Origin: Chryseobacterium sp. MYb264
GTDB taxonomy: Bacteria; Bacteroidota; Bacteroidia; Flavobacteriales; Weeksellaceae
NCBI RefSeq assembly: GCF_035974275.1
Contig: NZ_CP142422.1
Location: forward strand, 558,001 to 622,000
DNA length: 64,000 nt
Direction of reading: 5' to 3'
Shown: one piece after another, positions 63,003 through 64,000 of the stretch
Layout: each line of letters opens with the position of its first letter
How positions within the stretch are numbered: the first letter of the stretch is position 1
The notes under the pieces: generated by a model
Databases searched by the model: none
Seen by the model: the letters and a program-made list of their open reading frames with translations, nothing else
What the model was told of the DNA's origin: nothing
Translations under genes and position numbers: made by a program

Positions 63003-63027
63003 AAAGCCCCGAATTTCGGGGCTTTTT
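63003..63027 (+). terminator. Terminator of typA
   Basis: AAAGCCCCGAA pairs perfectly with TTCGGGGCTTT, followed by a T run. Confidence 0.9.
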
Positions 63028-63479
63028 TATTGTTTTTACATTGAATGGGCATTGACTTAGGAACTAGAAGCCTTAAGAAAATTGAGATTTATCTTTTAAT
63101 TATTCGGTCAAACTTTTTATTCATAATTAATAATATCCAGATAGTATTAGCGATGTCATGCTGAGCGCAGTCGAAGCATTTTTAATGCTTTTAAATCTAT
63201 ACTTATTAAATCCATTTAACTAAAAATAATAATTGCCATTCCTTTTTGGGGCTTCTAAAACCCCATTTCCTTATAAAAAACATCAATTGAGATGATTTTT
63301 ATCATTAAATTTCAAAAAAATTGCTAAGTTAATATATATAGATTTTAAAAATATCATATATGTTTGATTAATTCATAAAGTGTAAGATTCCAGTAAGTTT
63401 TAGTCTTTTTATTTAGTAATTATAATTGAAAGTTTGAGTTATTGTTAATTATTTAATAAAATAGTTTTTCTTTTTAAAA
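63028..63479. other. Long intergenic region before the porin-like gene
   Basis: About 450 AT-rich bases without a credible ORF. Around 63152-63186 is TGTCATGCTGAGCGCAGTCG followed by AAGCATTTTTAATGC, wording I know as a frequent intergenic element in Bacteroidota. No small RNA was recognised. Confidence 0.5.
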
Positions 63480-63521
63480 ACTAACTAGCATTTGTTAGTG
63501 TCGCAAATAATTGTATGTTTG
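63480..63521 (+). promoter_or_regulatory. Promoter and possible operator of the porin-like gene
   Basis: TTG (63492-63494) and TATGTTTG (63514-63521) have a 19-base spacer. The inverted repeat ACTAAC (63480-63485) / GTTAGT (63494-63499) straddles the -33 TTG, where a bound repressor would block polymerase. The protein that would bind is unknown. Confidence 0.6.
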
Positions 63522-63558
63522 AAAGCGAAGCATTGAGAAAAACAAAAATTAAATACTA

Positions 63559-64000
63559 ATGGATAAAAAGATAACGCAATTATTGGTGGGTGTGGGCTTG
63601 CTGTCGACTTTACAGATTGCGGCTCAGCAGAATCCCGGTCAGAAACTTCCATCTGATTCGCTTTCGATCATTCAGTCTAAAACTTCAGAACTTAAAAAAG
63701 AACCAGCTGTTAAAGTCAGTTTTTATGGATTTATCAGACATGATGCGTTTTACGATACCAGACAGAATATTGGTGCAGGAGAAAACATTGTTCCGTTATA
63801 TCCGAGAGATAGAGCATTAGACATCAATGGAGTTGATATTAATGACGCTCCGAAATTTCACATGCTTTCTGTAGTTTCCCGTGCAGGAATTAATGTTAAA
63901 GGTCCTGAAGTTTTAGGAGCAAAAACAAACGGTATATTAGAAGCTGAATTTTTTGGTGCGACAGAAGGAGGAATCAATGAATTAAGGCTTCGTCATGCGT
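63559..64000 (+). CDS. Outer-membrane porin-like protein, 5' part
   Basis: The frame is open to the right edge; 147 codons are visible. A signal peptide (QLLVGVGLLSTLQIAAQQ) is followed by a short linker and the start of a beta-barrel (VKVSFYGFIRHDAFYDTRQN, AKTNGILEAEFFGATEGG, ELRLRHA) of the DcaP/OprO-like kind. ATG 63559 follows the promoter by about 38 bases. Such proteins form substrate-selective outer-membrane channels. The barrel type is a judgement from the strand pattern; the rest of the gene is needed. Confidence 0.75.
   Translation, partial: MDKKITQLLVGVGLLSTLQIAAQQNPGQKLPSDSLSIIQSKTSELKKEPAVKVSFYGFIRHDAFYDTRQNIGAGENIVPLYPRDRALDINGVDINDAPKFHMLSVVSRAGINVKGPEVLGAKTNGILEAEFFGATEGGINELRLRHA

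Noticed and set aside
1..64000. tRNA or rRNA genes
   Set aside because: No cloverleaf with a CCA-adjacent T arm and no rRNA-like sequence was recognised by reading; a tRNA scan would settle this.

Overview
This looks like a stretch of chromosome from a Flavobacteriia bacterium (Bacteroidota), most likely Chryseobacterium or a close relative. The signs are low G+C, promoters of the form TTG-N19-23-TAnnTTTG, several secreted proteins with type IX secretion (T9SS) C-terminal sorting tails, Rhs proteins of the DUF6443 type, and protein families typical of the group. The genus is inferred from these features and was not checked by a search.

Layout. Positions 1-856 hold the 3' part of a glycosyltransferase. 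Positions 865-8007 hold a complete, tightly packed histidine operon, hisG-D-C-B-H-A-F-IE. It is preceded by a consensus promoter, a 16-residue leader peptide with five His codons, and mutually exclusive antiterminator and terminator hairpins, which together form a classical attenuator. An IS1182-type insertion sequence (8325-10067) lies downstream, with 15-bp terminal repeats and an 8-bp target duplication.

Positions 10734-18940 hold a three-gene Rhs locus: a T9SS-sorted repeat protein, an SpvB/Rhs-like partner, and a 1230-residue DUF6443/Rhs core protein whose variable C-terminus is a glycine-rich hydrophobic module. From 18.9 to 37.0 kb follows an array of promoterless C-terminal modules and immunity-like genes, all on the same strand. 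I count 12 intact genes of a three-helix membrane immunity family (A), 3 intact genes of a second membrane immunity family (B), about ten complete or broken toxin-tip copies, fragments of two further families, and eight copies of one terminator-like stem-loop. Several stretches of 0.3-0.9 kb are near-identical duplications. Some toxin copies carry Rhs-core sequence, one with 129 bp identical to the expressed gene. I read the region as a silent-cassette reservoir for replacing the toxin tip of the Rhs protein, with immunity genes retained as protection. It is the most unusual part of the window.

The rest is mostly core genome. A nitroreductase lies divergent from an HxlR regulator. Two tandem secreted M28 peptidases come next, then rplT and rpmI, a repeat-bearing gap, infC (apparently starting at ATA) and thrS. 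A helical-repeat protein follows, then leuA-leuC-leuD-leuB, a DUF4230 protein, a thioredoxin-like protein, a MazG-like protein, a large secreted reprolysin-like metallopeptidase, an acyl-CoA dehydrogenase, a secreted endonuclease I, an alpha/beta hydrolase and typA. The 5' end of an outer-membrane porin-like gene runs off the window. No tRNA, rRNA or CRISPR array was recognised.
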